Of a DNA stretch of 64,000 bases, positions 8,240-17,056 are shown piece by piece. Made by a program: the position numbers and the translations under genes. Source of the DNA: Bifidobacterium santillanense. GTDB taxonomy: Bacteria > Actinomycetota > Actinomycetes > Actinomycetales > Bifidobacteriaceae. The stretch covers positions 1 through 64,000 of the forward strand of contig NZ_JAFEJS010000012.1 in assembly GCF_018555385.1 (NCBI RefSeq), read 5' to 3'. How positions within the stretch are numbered: position 1 is the first letter of the stretch; every line of letters begins with the position of its first letter. The notes under the pieces are model-generated. The model was not told the DNA's origin, ran no database searches, and saw only the letters and a program-made list of their open reading frames with translations.

Positions 8240-8575
8240 ATGCAGGGCGAACCCATAACCCTCATCCGCAGGAAACAACACGGATTCACCTCCGACGGCG
8301 AACCCCAGTGGGAACGCACCGAGGAAACCGTGCCCAACGTCCTCATCCAAGACGGCAACGGCTCCAACGCGACCGAATCCACCCGCCCCGACGGCATCAC
8401 CGTCGCCAAAACCGCGCACTTCCCCCGCACATGGCCCTACCACAGCCTCAGAGGCTGCAAGATCGCCATCGACGGCACCGAATACACGGTCATCGGCGAC
8501 CCCAGACCCTACACGGGCGGGCTCACCCCCACGCAATGGAACCTCACCGTGCCACTACAGGACGAAAGAGGATAA
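8240..8575 (+). CDS. Head closure / stopper protein
   Basis: 111 aa, β-rich, with the DGTEYTVIGDPRPYTGG segment found in siphovirus head-closure proteins that plug the connector after packaging. Its place as second gene after the adaptor is the standard order (adaptor, stopper, neck, tail terminator). Confidence 0.72.
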   Translation: MQGEPITLIRRKQHGFTSDGEPQWERTEETVPNVLIQDGNGSNATESTRPDGITVAKTAHFPRTWPYHSLRGCKIAIDGTEYTVIGDPRPYTGGLTPTQWNLTVPLQDERG

Positions 8576-8848
8576 ATGGGCACCGTCAAACTCAACAACG
8601 CCGGCTTCAAAGCCATCCGACAATCAGCAGGCGTCATGGCCGAACTCAACAAACAAGCCCAAGCCATGACCAACCGAGCCAACGGCCTCAGCCAAGTCAA
8701 AGGCGCCGAATACCGCACAGCACCCGCCAGAACCACCGACCGAGGCAGCATCGCCCTCGTGACCACAGGCCACGGCGACACCGCCGCAGTCAAAGCAATG
8801 GTGGACAACGCCAAATACGACACCCTCACGAAAGCCATAGGCCAATGA
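8576..8848 (+). CDS. Head-tail joining (neck) protein, gp10-like
   Basis: 90 aa, basic, helical N-terminus and TARTTDRGSIALVTTGHGDT-like middle. Starts directly after the stop of the head-closure gene and overlaps the next start by 4 bp (ATGA). Called from size and synteny with HK97 gp10-like proteins; no catalytic motif. Confidence 0.6.
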   Translation: MGTVKLNNAGFKAIRQSAGVMAELNKQAQAMTNRANGLSQVKGAEYRTAPARTTDRGSIALVTTGHGDTAAVKAMVDNAKYDTLTKAIGQ

Positions 8849-9201
8849 TCATCGAACAACTCGTCAAACAATGGCTCGACAGCGACCCACACCTACAGGA
8901 TTGGCCCGTCACGCTCACCGTCCCACCAAACCGCCCCACACGATTCATCACCATCGAACGCACCGGCGGCACCCAAGGACGATACAGCGCAACACCACTC
9001 ATCACCCTGCAAATCTGGGCCGAAAACCGCTCGGAGGCCGCCTACACCGCCGGCACCGTCAGCATCCGCATGCTCGAAATGACAGCGCTCGCCGACATCG
9101 CCGACACCCAAGTGGAAAGCGTGACCAACCTGCCGTTCCCCGGCCCCCCGCCGCACGCCCGCTATCAGGTACTCGTCCAAGTCACCCAAGCCGCCCAATG
9201 A
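8845..9201 (+). CDS. Tail terminator protein
   Basis: 118 aa. The α/β pattern (N-terminal helix, then strands RFITIERTGG and ITLQIWAENRSEAAY, a long helix, and C-terminal RYQVLVQVTQ strand) fits the siphovirus tail terminator fold, which caps the tail tube and joins it to the head. Coupled to the preceding gene by ATGA overlap. A terminator hairpin overlaps its stop codon. Confidence 0.7.
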   Translation: MIIEQLVKQWLDSDPHLQDWPVTLTVPPNRPTRFITIERTGGTQGRYSATPLITLQIWAENRSEAAYTAGTVSIRMLEMTALADIADTQVESVTNLPFPGPPPHARYQVLVQVTQAAQ

Positions 9202-9213
9202 GGCGGCTTTTTT
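9190..9213 (+). terminator. Terminator/attenuator between head and tail genes
   Basis: Stem GCCGCC/GGCGGC with loop CAATGA (the loop contains the stop codon of the tail terminator gene) followed by six T. Since the major tail protein starts 15 nt later, this probably attenuates rather than ends transcription. Confidence 0.7.
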
Positions 9214-9228
9214 CATGAAAGGACCATC

Positions 9229-10077
9229 ATGGACCGCACAACCCAGCACAACACCAAGAGCAACGTGTCCCTCGGCAAGCCGATCGCCACCGGCTGCGTC
9301 TGGTGGGCGCCCACCGGCACCCCGCTGCCGACCGACGCCAACACCCCGCTCGACGACGCCTTCGTCTGCGTCGGCTACATCTCGGAGGACGGCATCACCA
9401 ACGCCGTCGACACCGGCACCACCGACGTCAACGACATGGGCGGCGTCAAGGTGCTCTCCGAAATCAGCTCCTACGGCGAGACCTACCAGTTCAGCATGCT
9501 GGAGCTCAACGAGCACTCCGCCAAGCTCCGCTACGGCGCCGGCAACGTCACCGTGGACGACGAGGGCGGCTTCGTCATCAACCACAGCATGCCGACCGGC
9601 GAATCGATCGTCATGGTGCTCGAAATCCTCATGACCGGCCAGCGAGTCAAGCGCATCGTCATCGCCGACGCCACCGTGAACGCCTACGGCGACACCTCCT
9701 ACAGCGCCGGCGACGCGATCATGTACGACGTGACGATGGCCGCGAACCCGTCCGAACTGCTCGACGGCGCCTCGTCCCGCGAATACATCGCCAAGATCGC
9801 CAACCCGATCGCCGTCGAGACCGTCACGCTGTCCAAGACCGAAAGCAACGGCGAGGCCGGCACCACCGACACCGTCGAGGTCTCCTACGAGCCCGCCGAC
9901 GCCACCGACGCGCTCGTCAAGGCCGTCTCCGACAACGAGACCATCGCATCCGTGTCCGTCAAGGACAAGACGCTGACCATCACCCGCAAGGCCGAAGGCT
10001 CCGCCACCATCACCGTCACCGTCGGCGGCAAGACCGCCCAGATCACCGTCACGGTGACCGCCAAGGCCGGTGCCTAA
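9229..10077 (+). CDS. Major tail tube protein with C-terminal Ig-like domain
   Basis: 282 aa. The N-terminal about 200 residues form the tail-tube protein, with GYISEDGI and the long β-hairpin region typical of phi13/lambda V-like tubes. The last about 80 residues (VETVTLSKTES onward) are a bacterial Ig-like (Big2) domain, common as a surface decoration on phage tails. Ribosome binding site GAAAGGACC. It is followed by a gene overlapping its stop (TAATG). Confidence 0.85.
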   Translation: MDRTTQHNTKSNVSLGKPIATGCVWWAPTGTPLPTDANTPLDDAFVCVGYISEDGITNAVDTGTTDVNDMGGVKVLSEISSYGETYQFSMLELNEHSAKLRYGAGNVTVDDEGGFVINHSMPTGESIVMVLEILMTGQRVKRIVIADATVNAYGDTSYSAGDAIMYDVTMAANPSELLDGASSREYIAKIANPIAVETVTLSKTESNGEAGTTDTVEVSYEPADATDALVKAVSDNETIASVSVKDKTLTITRKAEGSATITVTVGGKTAQITVTVTAKAGA

Positions 10078-10292
10078 TGGCAAAGCCCCTCACCTTCACC
10101 CTCGAAAACCAAGACGATGACGGCGACGTCCAGAAATCCCTAGGACAACGCTGCCGCATCGTCATGGAAGACGGTACGTCCATCAAGGCGTACATCGACA
10201 GAGTCGCCGGCGGCGGCGCATCCATCACCGTCGCCAGCCTCGAAGAGATAGACAAGCTCTTCGAGTCCACCACAACCACCAAGGAGGTATAA
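10077..10292 (+). CDS. Small phage protein of unknown function
   Basis: 71 aa, acidic. The ATG overlaps the TAA of the major tail gene, and the next gene starts directly after its stop, so it belongs to the tail operon. Pattern suggests a small β-barrel (RCRIVMEDGTSIKAYIDRV). I do not recognise the family. Confidence 0.6.
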   Translation: MAKPLTFTLENQDDDGDVQKSLGQRCRIVMEDGTSIKAYIDRVAGGGASITVASLEEIDKLFESTTTTKEV

Positions 10293-11045
10293 ATGGCCGA
10301 CAAGATCGTCACCCTCGACGGCCTGTCCCGCTTCAAGACGAAGCAGGACACGGCCAACGAGGCCAAATTCGCCCTCAAGGGCGAAGGCGGCGGCATCGCC
10401 ACGGCCGACAAGGCCGGCATCGTCAAGCCCGGAGCGGACTTCGACATCGCCGACGACGGCACCATCACGCTCTACAGCAAGATCGCCGTCACGTCGTTCA
10501 CCGCCAGCCCCGCGCAGGCCGAACGCGGCGCCACCGTCGCTGACGTGACCCTCGCATGGGCCGTCAACAAGACGCCGACCGCGCTCACCCTCGACAAGGA
10601 CGCACAGGACGTCGCCAGCAAGGGCACCACCCTCAAGGGCGTCAACCTGACCGCGAACAAGACGTGGACCCTGACCGCCACCGACGCGCGCAAGGCATCC
10701 TCGTCCAAGACCGCGGGCGTCACGTTCTACGACACCCGCCGCTGGGGCGTGGCCGCCAGCCTCGCCGCCGCCGGCGTCACCGACGAGATCGTCAACGGCT
10801 TCACCGGCGAGTTCGCCACCAACCGAGCCAAGACGTTCACCGTCAACGCCGCGGCCGGCCAGCACATCTACTACGCCTTCCCCGCCTCATGGGGCACCCC
10901 GACGTTCAAGGTCGGCGGCTTCGAGGGCGGCTTCAGCCTGCTGACCACGTTCGACCACACCAACGCCAGCGGCGCGACCGTGTCCTACGTCGTCTACAAA
11001 TCCACCAACGCCGGTCTCGGCAACACCGCCGTGGAGGTGAGCTGA
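10293..11045 (+). CDS. Tail-associated structural protein (paralogue group member 1)
   Basis: 250 aa. It begins MADKIVTLDGLSRF, a head module shared with the genes at 11545 and 12190. A middle segment (TSFTASPAQAERGATV, then TLTATDARKASSSKT) resembles the β-sandwich of many Firmicutes/Actinobacteria tail or baseplate proteins. It is preceded by AAGGAGG. Probably a virion surface or adhesion protein; function not established. Confidence 0.6.
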   Translation: MADKIVTLDGLSRFKTKQDTANEAKFALKGEGGGIATADKAGIVKPGADFDIADDGTITLYSKIAVTSFTASPAQAERGATVADVTLAWAVNKTPTALTLDKDAQDVASKGTTLKGVNLTANKTWTLTATDARKASSSKTAGVTFYDTRRWGVAASLAAAGVTDEIVNGFTGEFATNRAKTFTVNAAAGQHIYYAFPASWGTPTFKVGGFEGGFSLLTTFDHTNASGATVSYVVYKSTNAGLGNTAVEVS

Positions 11046-11046
11046 A

Positions 11047-11517
11047 ATGGCAATCGAACTGATCGACACCCTCGCTCCGAAGAACAACGGCACGTTCCCG
11101 ATGGTCAACGCCAAGGACGTCGACGTGGACGGCACCCGCCTTCCCGCCAAGCTCGACGAGCTCGCCGCGGCGGCGGGCGACATCGAATCCGCCACCGACG
11201 ACGACATCAACGCCCTGTTCACCGGCCTCGCCGTGATCGAGGTCAAGGCTGCGGCACGCTCCGGCGGCCAGACCGTCACCGTCTCCGCCGCGCCCGGCAC
11301 GGGCCTCCAGCGCCGCTACATGGTCACCGACGCGGACAAGACCCCGAACGTGTCCTACGACACCGTCGTCGACCTCGCCTCCGGCTGGGCCGCACTGCCC
11401 GACACCGGCGAGATCGCCGGCGCGGAAGGCCAGATCGTCACCGTCGTGGACAACACCACGCAGGGCGCCAAGGCCCGGGCCCTCGGCACGGCCATCCTGC
11501 CCGCGCCCCTCGCATAA
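11047..11517 (+). CDS. Tail-associated structural protein (group member 2)
   Basis: 156 aa. N-terminal linker module (ELIDTLAPKNNGTFPMVNAKDVDVDG, known from phage fibre proteins) and the acidic tag DDDINALF near residue 52, which recurs as NDEIDALF at the end of the next protein. β-rich C-terminus. Starts 1 nt after the preceding stop. Role as a small fibre or spike subunit is inferred. Confidence 0.55.
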   Translation: MAIELIDTLAPKNNGTFPMVNAKDVDVDGTRLPAKLDELAAAAGDIESATDDDINALFTGLAVIEVKAAARSGGQTVTVSAAPGTGLQRRYMVTDADKTPNVSYDTVVDLASGWAALPDTGEIAGAEGQIVTVVDNTTQGAKARALGTAILPAPLA

Positions 11518-11544
11518 CCAACCATCCAACCGAAAGGAACCATC

Positions 11545-12177
11545 ATGGCCACCAAGTTCATCAACCTCGACAACCTCTCGGCCTTCCTCGCGAAGCTCAA
11601 GACGCTGTTCACCACCACCGAGGCCGCCACCACGATCGCCAACACCGCGGCCGGCACCGCGCGCACCAACGCCGTCGACGACGTCAAGAAGCTCGGCTAC
11701 CAGACCGCCGACGACGTGACCAAGACCCTCGACGGCAAGGGCTACCAGACCGCCGAACAGGTCGAGACCGCCATCACCGGCAAGGGCTACGACACCGCCA
11801 CGTCCGTCGACAAGAAGGTCTCCGACGCCAAGACCGCGCTTCAGGATCAGATCACCGCCGCCGTTACCAGCGTCTACAACGCCAAGGGCTCGTCCGCGTT
11901 CGCCGACCTGCCCGCCGTCGCGGACGCCAAGAAGGGCGACGTGTACAACATCACGAACGCTTTCACGACCACCGCGGACTTCGTCGAGGGCGCCGGAAAG
12001 AACCTTCCTGCCGGCACCAACATCATGTGCGTCGAGGTCACCACCGGCGAAGGCGACGCGGCCACCACCGCCAACAAGTGGGACTCCGCCGCCGGCATGA
12101 CCGACCTGTCCGGCTACTACCAGAAGACCGATCTGGTGGCCGCCACCAACGACGAGATCGACGCGCTCTTCGCCTGA
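11545..12177 (+). CDS. Tail-associated structural protein (group member 3)
   Basis: 210 aa. It starts with the shared module MATKFINLDNLSAF, continues with repeated GYQTADDV/GYQTAEQV/GYDTATSV units (about residues 52-92, a segmented fibre shaft), and ends in NDEIDALFA. A YNITNAF domain in the middle is β-rich. Good ribosome binding site GAAAGGAACC. Likely fibre-like. Confidence 0.58.
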   Translation: MATKFINLDNLSAFLAKLKTLFTTTEAATTIANTAAGTARTNAVDDVKKLGYQTADDVTKTLDGKGYQTAEQVETAITGKGYDTATSVDKKVSDAKTALQDQITAAVTSVYNAKGSSAFADLPAVADAKKGDVYNITNAFTTTADFVEGAGKNLPAGTNIMCVEVTTGEGDAATTANKWDSAAGMTDLSGYYQKTDLVAATNDEIDALFA

Positions 12178-12189
12178 TAGGAGGGCGTC

Positions 12190-12525
12190 ATGGCCGAGAA
12201 ATTCGTCACGCTCGACGGACTGGCGCGCGCCGTCAACAACCTGAAAACAGGTGGCGGCACCATCGGCGGCTTCAAGTCGCTGAACCTGACCGTCACCGCC
12301 GACGAGCTAGCCGAGCAGCCGGTCACCAAGCCGGTGGCCGGCCTCGGCTCCCTCAACCTCGTCGCCCCCATCCCGGACGACGACAACATCGCCGCGTGGA
12401 ACGAATCCACGATCACCGTCAAGGACCACGACGACGACACCAGCATCCCCGCCGGCTCACTGCGCTTCACCTGCATAGCCGAACCAAGCGAGGACATCAA
12501 GGTGCGCGTCATCGTGCTCGCCTGA
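12190..12525 (+). CDS. Tail-associated structural protein (group member 4)
   Basis: 111 aa. It carries the N-terminal module (MAEKFVTLDGLARAV) and a C-terminal domain (LNLTVTAD... AGSLRFTCIAEP... VRVIVLA) that is clearly related to the last about 85 residues of the fibre protein ending at 21497. The phage thus reuses the same tip domain in two tail proteins. Confidence 0.58.
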   Translation: MAEKFVTLDGLARAVNNLKTGGGTIGGFKSLNLTVTADELAEQPVTKPVAGLGSLNLVAPIPDDDNIAAWNESTITVKDHDDDTSIPAGSLRFTCIAEPSEDIKVRVIVLA

Positions 12526-12538
12526 CACCCCGACACCG

Positions 12539-12567
12539 AAAAGCCCCGTCACTCCGACGGGGCTTTT
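12539..12567 (+). terminator. Rho-independent terminator
   Basis: Twelve-base-pair stem AAAAGCCCCGTC/GACGGGGCTTTT with loop ACTCC, located 14 nt after a stop codon and before the tail chaperone genes. Confidence 0.85.
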
Positions 12568-12592
12568 CCCATATTCCCCGAAAGGAACCCCG

Positions 12593-12907
12593 ATGGGCGC
12601 CAAGAAACCGCAGGACCGCAAACTGCCCGCAACCAAAACCAAGACCGTCACCGTCCATAACGTCACCTTCGACGTCGACCCCGACGTGTTCGACGACCTC
12701 GACATGCTCGAATGGCTCTACGACATCCAGACCGCCGACGGCGACGGCGACGGGCTCGCCGTCGTGCCCTTCCTTCGCAAAATCTGCGGCGGCGCATGGC
12801 CCCAGATCAAGGACGCGCTGCGCGACCCCGACACCGGCCGCATCCCCATGAGCAAGGTCGGCCCGTTCGTCAGCGACCTCATGGCCCAGATCGTCCCAAA
12901 CTCGTGA
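12593..12907 (+). CDS. Tail assembly chaperone, G-like
   Basis: 104 aa, acidic (DVDPDVFDDLDMLEWLYDI). Located just before the tape measure gene, as the lambda G protein is. G and its frameshift product GT keep the tape measure soluble and recruit tail-tube subunits. The last codons hold the slippery heptamer C CCA AAC, so a fraction of ribosomes would continue into the next frame. Ribosome binding site GAAAGGAACC. Confidence 0.82.
   Translation: MGAKKPQDRKLPATKTKTVTVHNVTFDVDPDVFDDLDMLEWLYDIQTADGDGDGLAVVPFLRKICGGAWPQIKDALRDPDTGRIPMSKVGPFVSDLMAQIVPNS
12895..12901 (+). promoter_or_regulatory. -1 ribosomal frameshift site (slippery heptamer CCCAAAC)
   Basis: In the G frame the bases read C CCA AAC, the classic X XXY YYZ signal. 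It is followed after 7 nt by a long stem-loop: GCTCGTAGC (12909-12917) pairs perfectly with GCTACGAGC (12942-12950), enclosing a second inner hairpin. A -1 slip enters the T frame at 12901 and gives a G-T fusion of about 231 aa. Confidence 0.85.
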
Positions 12908-13287
12908 AGCTCGTAGCCATGCTGGCGAAATCGCCGGCAGCGCTACGAGCCGACTTCCAACGCTTCTACCACCTCGACATCGATCAGATCGGCCACGGCA
13001 TCCGACCCATGCGCGCCGCCGATCTGGCCGTATGGCTGCCCGACAACGCGCGCATCTGGAGCCAATTCGACCCCCGCGCCGAATGGGACGCCATCCACCA
13101 ACTGCTCGCGAACATCGCCGACTCGCTTGCCTTCCTCGCATGGGCCAAGACCCCCGAGGCGGCCCGCAAGGGCGCCCGGTTCAAAGGCCAGCTCCAACGC
13201 CCCGGAACCAAGCCCGAACCCATCAAGGACACCGCACGACTCGACGTCGACAGCATGCGCGCCATGCTCGCACGCCCCCGCTCCTAG
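12901..13287 (+). CDS. Tail assembly chaperone, T part of GT frameshift product
   Basis: 128 residues read only after the -1 shift. FQRFYHLDIDQIG and DLAVWLP, then a Pro/Lys-rich end, match the T domain of Gram-positive tail chaperones, which binds the tape measure. A GTG at 12904 overlaps the G stop and an ATG lies at 12919, so independent starts are possible, but the slippery site with its stem-loop makes frameshifting the better reading. It ends 12 nt before the tape measure gene. Confidence 0.8.
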   Translation, partial: LVKLVAMLAKSPAALRADFQRFYHLDIDQIGHGIRPMRAADLAVWLPDNARIWSQFDPRAEWDAIHQLLANIADSLAFLAWAKTPEAARKGARFKGQLQRPGTKPEPIKDTARLDVDSMRAMLARPRS

Positions 13288-13299
13288 AAAGGACCGCCC

Positions 13300-16278
13300 A
13301 TGTCCATCGAAATCGCCCAAGCCGTCGTCCAGATCGTGCCCAGCATGAAGGGCGTCGGCAAGGCCATCGAAAGCGCGTTCGGCGACGCCGCGAAAAGCAC
13401 CGGCGACAAGGCCGGCAAGGACATGGGCACGTCCCTCGGCTCCAGCCTCACGTCCAGCCTCAAGGGCGGCGCCGGCAAGATCGGCAACGTGCTCGCCACC
13501 GTCGGCAAGGCCGGCATCGCCGCCGCCGGCGTCGCCACGACCGCGCTCGGCGCGATCGGCAAGCAAGCCCTCGACGCCTACGCCACCTACGAGCAGGCCG
13601 TCGGCGGCGTCGACACGCTCTTCAAGGAATCCAGCCAAACCGTGCAGAAGTACGCCGCCGAAGCGTACAAGAACGCCGGCGTCAGCGCGAACGACTACAT
13701 GAACCAAGTCACCTCGTTCGCCGCCTCTCTGGTGAGCTCGCTCGGCGGCGACACCGCCAAGGCCGCCGAATACGGCAACATGGCGATCGTCGACATGTCG
13801 GACAACGCCAACAAGATGGGAACCGATCTGGGCGCACTCCAGTTCGCGTACCAAGGCTTCGCCAAGCAGAACTACACCATGCTGGACAACCTGAAGCTCG
13901 GCTACGGCGGCACGCAGGAGGAAATGAAGCGACTCATCGCCGACGCCTCCAAGATGACCGACGTCCAGAAAGAGCTCGGCGTCACCGTCGACGGCTCAAG
14001 CATGAGCTTCAGCAACGTCGTCGCCGCCATCCACGTCATGCAGGCCAGCCTCGGCATCGCCGGCACCACCAGCCGCGAGGCCGCCACCACCATCGAGGGC
14101 AGCATCGGCATGATGAAGGCCTCGTGGACCAATTGGCTCACCGAGCTCGGCAAGAACGACGCCGACATGAAGACCCTCACCAGTCAGCTCGTCGAATCGG
14201 TCATCACCGTCGCCAAGAACGTCGCCCCCCGCGTCGCCCAGATCGCAGCCGGCATCATGTCCGGCCTGAGCGCCGCCCTCGGCGAAATCGCCCAATACCT
14301 GCCCGCCCCGGTTCAGGCGTTCATCGGCACCGTGCAATCCGCCATGTCGACCGCCACCGGCGCCATCTCGACGTTCACCTCGCACTTCACCGAAGGCATC
14401 AGCGGACTGGTGAACTTCATCAAAACCGGAGACATCAACGACGCCTTCGCCAACGCCTTCAACAGCGATTCATGGAGCAACGAGTTTCTGGACGCCGTCG
14501 TGCTCATCCGACAGCGCGCCGTCGACCTCGCATCCTCCATGAAGGGCGTGTTCTCGTCGATCGGCGAAGGAATCGGCCCGGCGCTCCAATCGGTGGGCTC
14601 GACCATCTCGTCCGTATTCACCTCCGTCGTCGGCATCGTCCAACAGGTCGCATCCGCGTTCTCCACCGCCTTCACCGCCAACGGCGGCACCGTCAGCGGA
14701 CTGATGACCGTCGTGACCACCATCATGGGCCTCGTCAGCCCCCTCGGCCTCGTCAAGACCCTGTTCACCCAGTTCGGCGGACAACTCCAGCAGATCGCCG
14801 CCGCGGCCCTCCCGCCGCTCGTCACCATGCTCACCAGCGTCGCATCGGTACTCGGCGGCAGCATCGCGGCCATCCTGCCCGGCATCCAAAGCATGCTCAG
14901 CGCGCTCATGCCCATCATCGGCCTCGTGATCACCACCGTCGGCAGCCTCGTCACATCGATACTGCCCATGATCAGCCAAGCCGTGCAATCACTGCTCCCC
15001 GTGATCATGCAGCTCGTCCCGGTCATCACGCAGGTCGTCCAGACCGTCGCCCAGATCATGAACGTCGTCTACCCGCTCATCACCCAGCTCGTCAGCGCGC
15101 TCATGCCCGTCATCCAGAACATCATGACCGCGCTCATGAACCTCGTCACCGCGATCATGCCCGCCATCAGCGGACTGGCGTCCATCGTCACCAGCGTCAT
15201 ATCGATCGTGCTCAGCGGCATCCAGATGATACTCCCCGTCATCCAGACCATCCTCAGCGTTGTCGTGTCCGTCATCTCCGGCGTCGTCGCCGCCATAGGA
15301 ACCGTCATCACCGTCATCACGAACATCCTCGCCGTCATCGCCGGCGCCGTGTCCAACATCATCAGCGCGCTCGCCGTCGTCGCGTCGGCCGTGTCGGGGG
15401 CGTTCAGCGTCGTGTCCGCGGCGTTCCAGAGCATCCTCACCGTGATCGGCAACATCGTCAGCACGATCGTGTCCACCGTGTCCACCGCGTTCCAAGCCGT
15501 GGTCAACACGATCAGCTCGTGCGTGAACGCGGCCGGCGCCGTGATCACCGGCCTGCAATCGCTCGTAAGCAAGGCGTTCCAGACCATCGCGTCGGTCATC
15601 ACGAACGTCATGAACACTATCGGCAACGCCATCCGCGCCGGCGTGAACGCCATCCAAGCCGCGTTCAACGGCATGGTCAGCGCCGCCAGCAGCATGGCGA
15701 GCAGCCTCATGAGCACGATCGGCAGCATACCGGGCCGCATCCAAGGATTCTTCTCGTCGGCCGGCTCATGGCTCGTCAACGCCGGCTCGCAGATCATCCG
15801 AGGACTGTGGAACGGCATCAGCGGCGCGATCGGCGGCCTCTACTCCAACATCCAGAACGCGCTCAGCGGACTGGTGGACAAGGCCAAGAACGCGCTCGGC
15901 ATCCACTCCCCGTCCCGGGTGTTCCGCGATCAGGTCGGCCGCATGATCGGCCTCGGCCTCGCCGCCGGCATGACCGACATGGCCGCCACAGTGCAATCCG
16001 CCGCCGACGACATGATGCCCACCGTCAAACCCATCGACACGGACATCACCCCGCCTGCCGACTACACGCAGCACATGGCGACCCCGCAGGCCGCCGGCAT
16101 CGTCCCCGCCCAGACCGGACAGACCACGCAGGCCGACCTTGAGACCGCGTTCACCGCGGCCCTGAGCAAGCTGCCGCTCGTGATCACCTACACCAACGAA
16201 CGCGAGGCGGCGCTGGCGCTCGCGCCCGCGTTCAACCGTCGCATCGGCGAACTACAGGAAATGGAGACCCTACTGTGA
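13300..16278 (+). CDS. Tape measure protein
   Basis: 992 aa, the longest phage gene here. Residues 1-250 form the conserved tape-measure start (Ser/Gly-rich helices, then YEQAVGGVDTLF and the TMP family core). Residues about 300-800 are hydrophobic helical repeats (ILPMISQ, VMPIIGL types) with putative membrane-inserting stretches. The C-terminus holds HSPSRVFRDQVG near residue 868, a hallmark of this family. At about 1.5 Å per residue (rule known for siphoviruses) the tail would be about 150 nm. Confidence 0.93.
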   Translation: MSIEIAQAVVQIVPSMKGVGKAIESAFGDAAKSTGDKAGKDMGTSLGSSLTSSLKGGAGKIGNVLATVGKAGIAAAGVATTALGAIGKQALDAYATYEQAVGGVDTLFKESSQTVQKYAAEAYKNAGVSANDYMNQVTSFAASLVSSLGGDTAKAAEYGNMAIVDMSDNANKMGTDLGALQFAYQGFAKQNYTMLDNLKLGYGGTQEEMKRLIADASKMTDVQKELGVTVDGSSMSFSNVVAAIHVMQASLGIAGTTSREAATTIEGSIGMMKASWTNWLTELGKNDADMKTLTSQLVESVITVAKNVAPRVAQIAAGIMSGLSAALGEIAQYLPAPVQAFIGTVQSAMSTATGAISTFTSHFTEGISGLVNFIKTGDINDAFANAFNSDSWSNEFLDAVVLIRQRAVDLASSMKGVFSSIGEGIGPALQSVGSTISSVFTSVVGIVQQVASAFSTAFTANGGTVSGLMTVVTTIMGLVSPLGLVKTLFTQFGGQLQQIAAAALPPLVTMLTSVASVLGGSIAAILPGIQSMLSALMPIIGLVITTVGSLVTSILPMISQAVQSLLPVIMQLVPVITQVVQTVAQIMNVVYPLITQLVSALMPVIQNIMTALMNLVTAIMPAISGLASIVTSVISIVLSGIQMILPVIQTILSVVVSVISGVVAAIGTVITVITNILAVIAGAVSNIISALAVVASAVSGAFSVVSAAFQSILTVIGNIVSTIVSTVSTAFQAVVNTISSCVNAAGAVITGLQSLVSKAFQTIASVITNVMNTIGNAIRAGVNAIQAAFNGMVSAASSMASSLMSTIGSIPGRIQGFFSSAGSWLVNAGSQIIRGLWNGISGAIGGLYSNIQNALSGLVDKAKNALGIHSPSRVFRDQVGRMIGLGLAAGMTDMAATVQSAADDMMPTVKPIDTDITPPADYTQHMATPQAAGIVPAQTGQTTQADLETAFTAALSKLPLVITYTNEREAALALAPAFNRRIGELQEMETLL

Positions 16279-17054
16279 GCCGCTTCAACTACCGCCCCGG
16301 AGACGACAGCCTGCTGCTCGGCGGACACCCCCTGTCCTACTGGAGTTGCTTCATCGGCTCCGACGGCATCACCGTCGGAGCCGCCGAACCACGGCTCACC
16401 CGCACGTCGATACCCGGCCGGCACGGCCTCTTGGACCAAACCCTGAGAGACCGCCAAGGCCGGGCCTACGACGACAAGGGCTGCGACATCACCGTGGACA
16501 TCGTCATGACCGCCGACGAACTCGACCAACGTCAGCTCCGCCAACGCCTCGGCGAATACCAAGGCATGCGCACGAGCATCTGGTGGCAGCGCATGTGGGA
16601 CGGCGAATACCGGGGGACACTCCAGATCGGTGAATGGAAGGACGTCATACTGCCCGGCATGCGCTACCTATGCACTGGCACCACGCTCACCCTGTCCACC
16701 GACGACAGCGTCCAGCACGGCCCCCGCGAACGCCTCGCGCTCAACGAGGGCCGTAACCAGCTCGGCATCAAGGGCAACCGGCTCGCCATGCCAACCCTCG
16801 ACCTGACCACCAAGAACGTCACCGAGATCAGCGTCAACGACGGGGCGAACACGCTGCGCTTCACGCAGGAAACCGCGTTCGCGGCAGGCCGGACGCTCGC
16901 TGTCGACAGCGAACAGGGCACCGCCACACTCGACGGCACCCCGATCGCCCCGACCTTGGACAGCGACTACCCGGAACTCGCCAGCCCGCAGACCACCATC
17001 ACCCTCACCGGCTGCTCGGGCTGGATTGAATACGAACCCCTCTACTTCATCTAA
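16275..17054 (+). CDS. Distal tail protein (Dit-like)
   Basis: 259 aa. Starts with GTG overlapping the tape measure stop (GTGA). N-terminal part (RTSIPGRHGLLDQT, and EYQGMRTSIWWQRMWDGEYRG near residue 95) fits the belt domain of Dit, the hub between tail tube and baseplate; a β-sandwich C-terminus follows. Order tape measure-Dit-Tal is standard. Confidence 0.83.
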   Translation: MSRFNYRPGDDSLLLGGHPLSYWSCFIGSDGITVGAAEPRLTRTSIPGRHGLLDQTLRDRQGRAYDDKGCDITVDIVMTADELDQRQLRQRLGEYQGMRTSIWWQRMWDGEYRGTLQIGEWKDVILPGMRYLCTGTTLTLSTDDSVQHGPRERLALNEGRNQLGIKGNRLAMPTLDLTTKNVTEISVNDGANTLRFTQETAFAAGRTLAVDSEQGTATLDGTPIAPTLDSDYPELASPQTTITLTGCSGWIEYEPLYFI

Positions 17055-17056
17055 GG

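Noticed and set aside
12904..13287. Independent GTG-started tail gene instead of a frameshift product
   Set aside because: Possible, but the in-frame slippery heptamer with a well-spaced stem-loop and the G/GT synteny favour frameshifting.
13032..16142. 1036-codon open frame overlapping the tape measure gene
   Set aside because: Arg/His-rich shadow frame; the tape measure frame has the family motifs and ribosome binding site.
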